Assembly: GCA_937894355.1 (NCBI GenBank)
Contig: CALCRD010000547.1
Span: forward strand, 1 to 5,616
Length of the DNA stretch: 5,616 bases
DNA from: an uncultured Bacillus sp.
Lineage (GTDB): Bacteria; Bacillota; Bacilli; Bacillales; Cytobacillaceae
Direction of reading: 5' to 3'
Shown here: positions 5,491 through 5,616 of the stretch, one piece after another
How the letters are laid out: each line of letters starts with the position of its first letter
Position numbering within the stretch: the first letter of the stretch is position 1
Translations under genes and position numbers: made by a program
The notes under the pieces: generated by a model
The model's database searches: none
Told to the model about the DNA's origin: nothing
Seen by the model: the letters and a program-made list of their open reading frames with translations, nothing else

Positions 5491-5519
5491 ATTATCAAAC
5501 TCTTGATTTTTTTTGTCAA
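5491..5519 (-). promoter_or_regulatory. SigA promoter of alr
   Basis: On the minus strand TTGACA (5519-5514) is a perfect -35. After a 17-bp spacer beginning with an A run, GATAAT (5496-5491) forms a 5-of-6 -10. Initiation is expected near 5484. The flank upstream of the -35 is A/T rich and could act as an UP element. The -10 lies inside the 11-bp palindrome TTGATAATCAA (5489-5499 region). Confidence 0.85.
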
Positions 5520-5559
5520 TGAATTTAACAATATCACAGGAAATACCACATCCTTTTCC

Positions 5560-5593
5560 AAAAAAAAAACAGGCTCGCAAATAAAACGAGCCC
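5560..5593 (-). terminator. Rho-independent terminator of the gene upstream of alr
   Basis: On the minus strand GGCTCG (5592-5587) pairs with CGAGCC (5577-5572) across a 9-nt loop, extended by one G-T pair, and is followed after one G by a run of nine T (5569-5561 region). It ends a minus-strand gene lying beyond the right edge; in B. subtilis that neighbour is the lipoprotein gene ydcC. No coding sequence can be identified in 5594-5616. Confidence 0.9.
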
Positions 5594-5616
5594 ACCGTTA
5601 CTGTTAACAATTCTTA

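Overview
The window comes from a low-GC, endospore-forming Firmicute, most likely a Bacillus sensu lato (Bacillaceae). The protein sequences are very close to what I recall of the Bacillus subtilis alr - ndoAI - ndoA ... tex (ydcI) - cmpA - sprT-like (ydcK) - trnS region. A cmpA gene implies sporulation. Species cannot be fixed from this stretch, and all comparisons with B. subtilis here are from memory.

Layout, following the mostly minus-strand transcription from right to left. At the right edge, 5560-5593 is a Rho-independent terminator of a gene lying outside the window. A textbook SigA promoter (5491-5519) then drives alr (alanine racemase, 4248-5408), which supplies D-alanine for the cell wall. 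A second promoter lies within 4131-4158, just left of an inverted repeat, and drives the ndoAI-ndoA (MazE/MazF type) toxin-antitoxin pair. Antitoxin and toxin are 4 bp apart and look translationally coupled. Two hairpins follow in 3290-3368, then an extended -10 promoter (3192-3200) and tex (978-3155), a nucleic-acid-binding transcription accessory protein.

The only plus-strand protein gene is cmpA (827-940, 37 aa), a regulator of spore coat/cortex assembly. It converges with tex on a shared bidirectional terminator whose left arm lies in the cmpA coding sequence. It diverges from the SprT-like zinc protein gene (258-731), and the two start regions are only about 95 bp apart with nearly abutting -10 boxes. 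The left edge (1-75) is a complete tRNA-Asn (GUU) on the minus strand behind a consensus promoter (159-187); it is probably the first gene of a tRNA cluster that continues off the window.

This is a conserved chromosomal backbone, and I see no mobile element, CRISPR array or novel multigene system. The most notable points are the absence of the rsb-sigB stress module that separates ndoA from tex in B. subtilis, the compact cmpA/sprT regulatory region, the inverted repeat upstream of the toxin-antitoxin promoter, and non-ATG starts on three consecutive genes (GTG ndoAI, TTG ndoA, TTG tex). No gene-free stretch exceeds 300 bp.
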